Source: Pedococcus_A sp963730585
GTDB taxonomy: Bacteria > Actinomycetota > Actinomycetes > Actinomycetales > Dermatophilaceae
DNA length: 64,000 bases
Direction: 5' to 3'
Assembly (NCBI GenBank): GCA_963730585.1
Contig: CAVSSL010000011.1
Coordinates: forward strand, 372,001-436,000
Below are positions 63,842 to 64,000 of this stretch, piece by piece. The number at the start of each line of letters is the position of its first letter. Position 1 is the stretch's first letter. Under the pieces are notes generated by a model, which was not told the origin of the DNA, searched no databases, and saw only the letters and a list, made by a program, of their open reading frames with translations. The position numbers and the translations under genes are program-made.

Positions 63842-64000
63842 TCAGGCAGGCGTGGGGCTGGTCACCCGACGGCTCTCGCTCTCGCCGCCTCCCTGGTGCG
63901 CCTCCTCCGCGGTGAGCGGCTGGGCGATGCTCTCGAGCGACTGGCCCTCCGCCTTGACGCCGAGGAACGCCTCGACGAGGCCGCCGATGACCATCAGGGC
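63842..64000 (-). CDS. MFS transporter, C-terminal end (start outside window)
   Basis: The last 52 residues of a gene cut by the window edge. The final helix and tail read ALMVIGGLVEAFLGVKAEGQ, then SLESIAQPLTAEEAHQGG. This matches the last transmembrane helix and short cytoplasmic tail typical of 12-helix MFS sugar or drug transporters in actinobacteria. The substrate cannot be judged from this fragment. The tail is Glu/Ser-rich and not conserved. Confidence 0.7.
   Translation of the reverse strand, partial: ALMVIGGLVEAFLGVKAEGQSLESIAQPLTAEEAHQGGGESESRRVTSPTPA

Overview
High-GC actinobacterial chromosome. GC content is around 70%, GTG starts are common, neighbouring genes often overlap by 4 bases (ATGA/GTGA), and many promoters look leaderless. 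F420 biosynthesis (fbiC), a PdtaR-type ANTAR regulator and the rib, his and trp gene arrangements point to Actinomycetales. Overall gene content suggests an Intrasporangiaceae-like genus (Janibacter/Knoellia/Phycicoccus group); that placement is inference, not proof. No gene-free stretch reaches 300 bases. The longest gap (62508-62725) holds a terminator and a promoter.

Layout. 1-5.2 kb: end of a riboflavin operon (ribE'-ribM-ribAB-ribH) followed by fbiC, whose product uses the same ribityl-uracil intermediate as RibH. 5.2-6.9 kb: hisE-hisG-PH-domain protein. 6.9-15.6 kb: mixed accessory genes, mostly on the minus strand (MFS and FUSC exporters, a DUF222/HNH protein, an alpha/beta hydrolase, a kinase, a DUF1905 protein, a TIGR03085 protein), with hisF among them. 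15.6-19.3 kb: a two-gene ABC exporter with one degenerate ATP site. 19.3-27.8 kb: a long operon-like run hisI-trpE-(three small membrane proteins)-trpC-trpB-trpA-MauE/DoxX-DsbA-lgt. 27.9-35.5 kb: gltB-gltD and pyk. 35.6-43.2 kb: tRNA-Leu(CAA), pdtaR, an AbiEi/DUF559 gene flanked by two copies of a palindromic element, a DUF554 protein, GNAT, VOC and hotdog proteins, and polA.

43.2-62.5 kb is a surface-glycan locus: UDP-glucuronate decarboxylase, two methyltransferases, a flippase, two AftD-like (DUF3367) giant membrane glycosyltransferases, a third smaller relative, three soluble glycosyltransferases, a DUF2613 micro-protein, a membrane acyltransferase and a DUF3068 protein. The gene types match the mycobacterial Rv0224c-Rv0228 and Rv0236A-Rv0236c neighbourhood, but here the locus carries two AftD-like proteins and a UDP-xylose-forming enzyme. 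It is the most interesting system in the window. The right end holds an alpha/beta hydrolase, a small winged-helix-like protein and the tail of an MFS transporter.

Two core genes (gltB and polA) each carry a single extra G in a short G run. The reading frame resumes cleanly downstream in both. Sequencing or assembly error is the simplest explanation.
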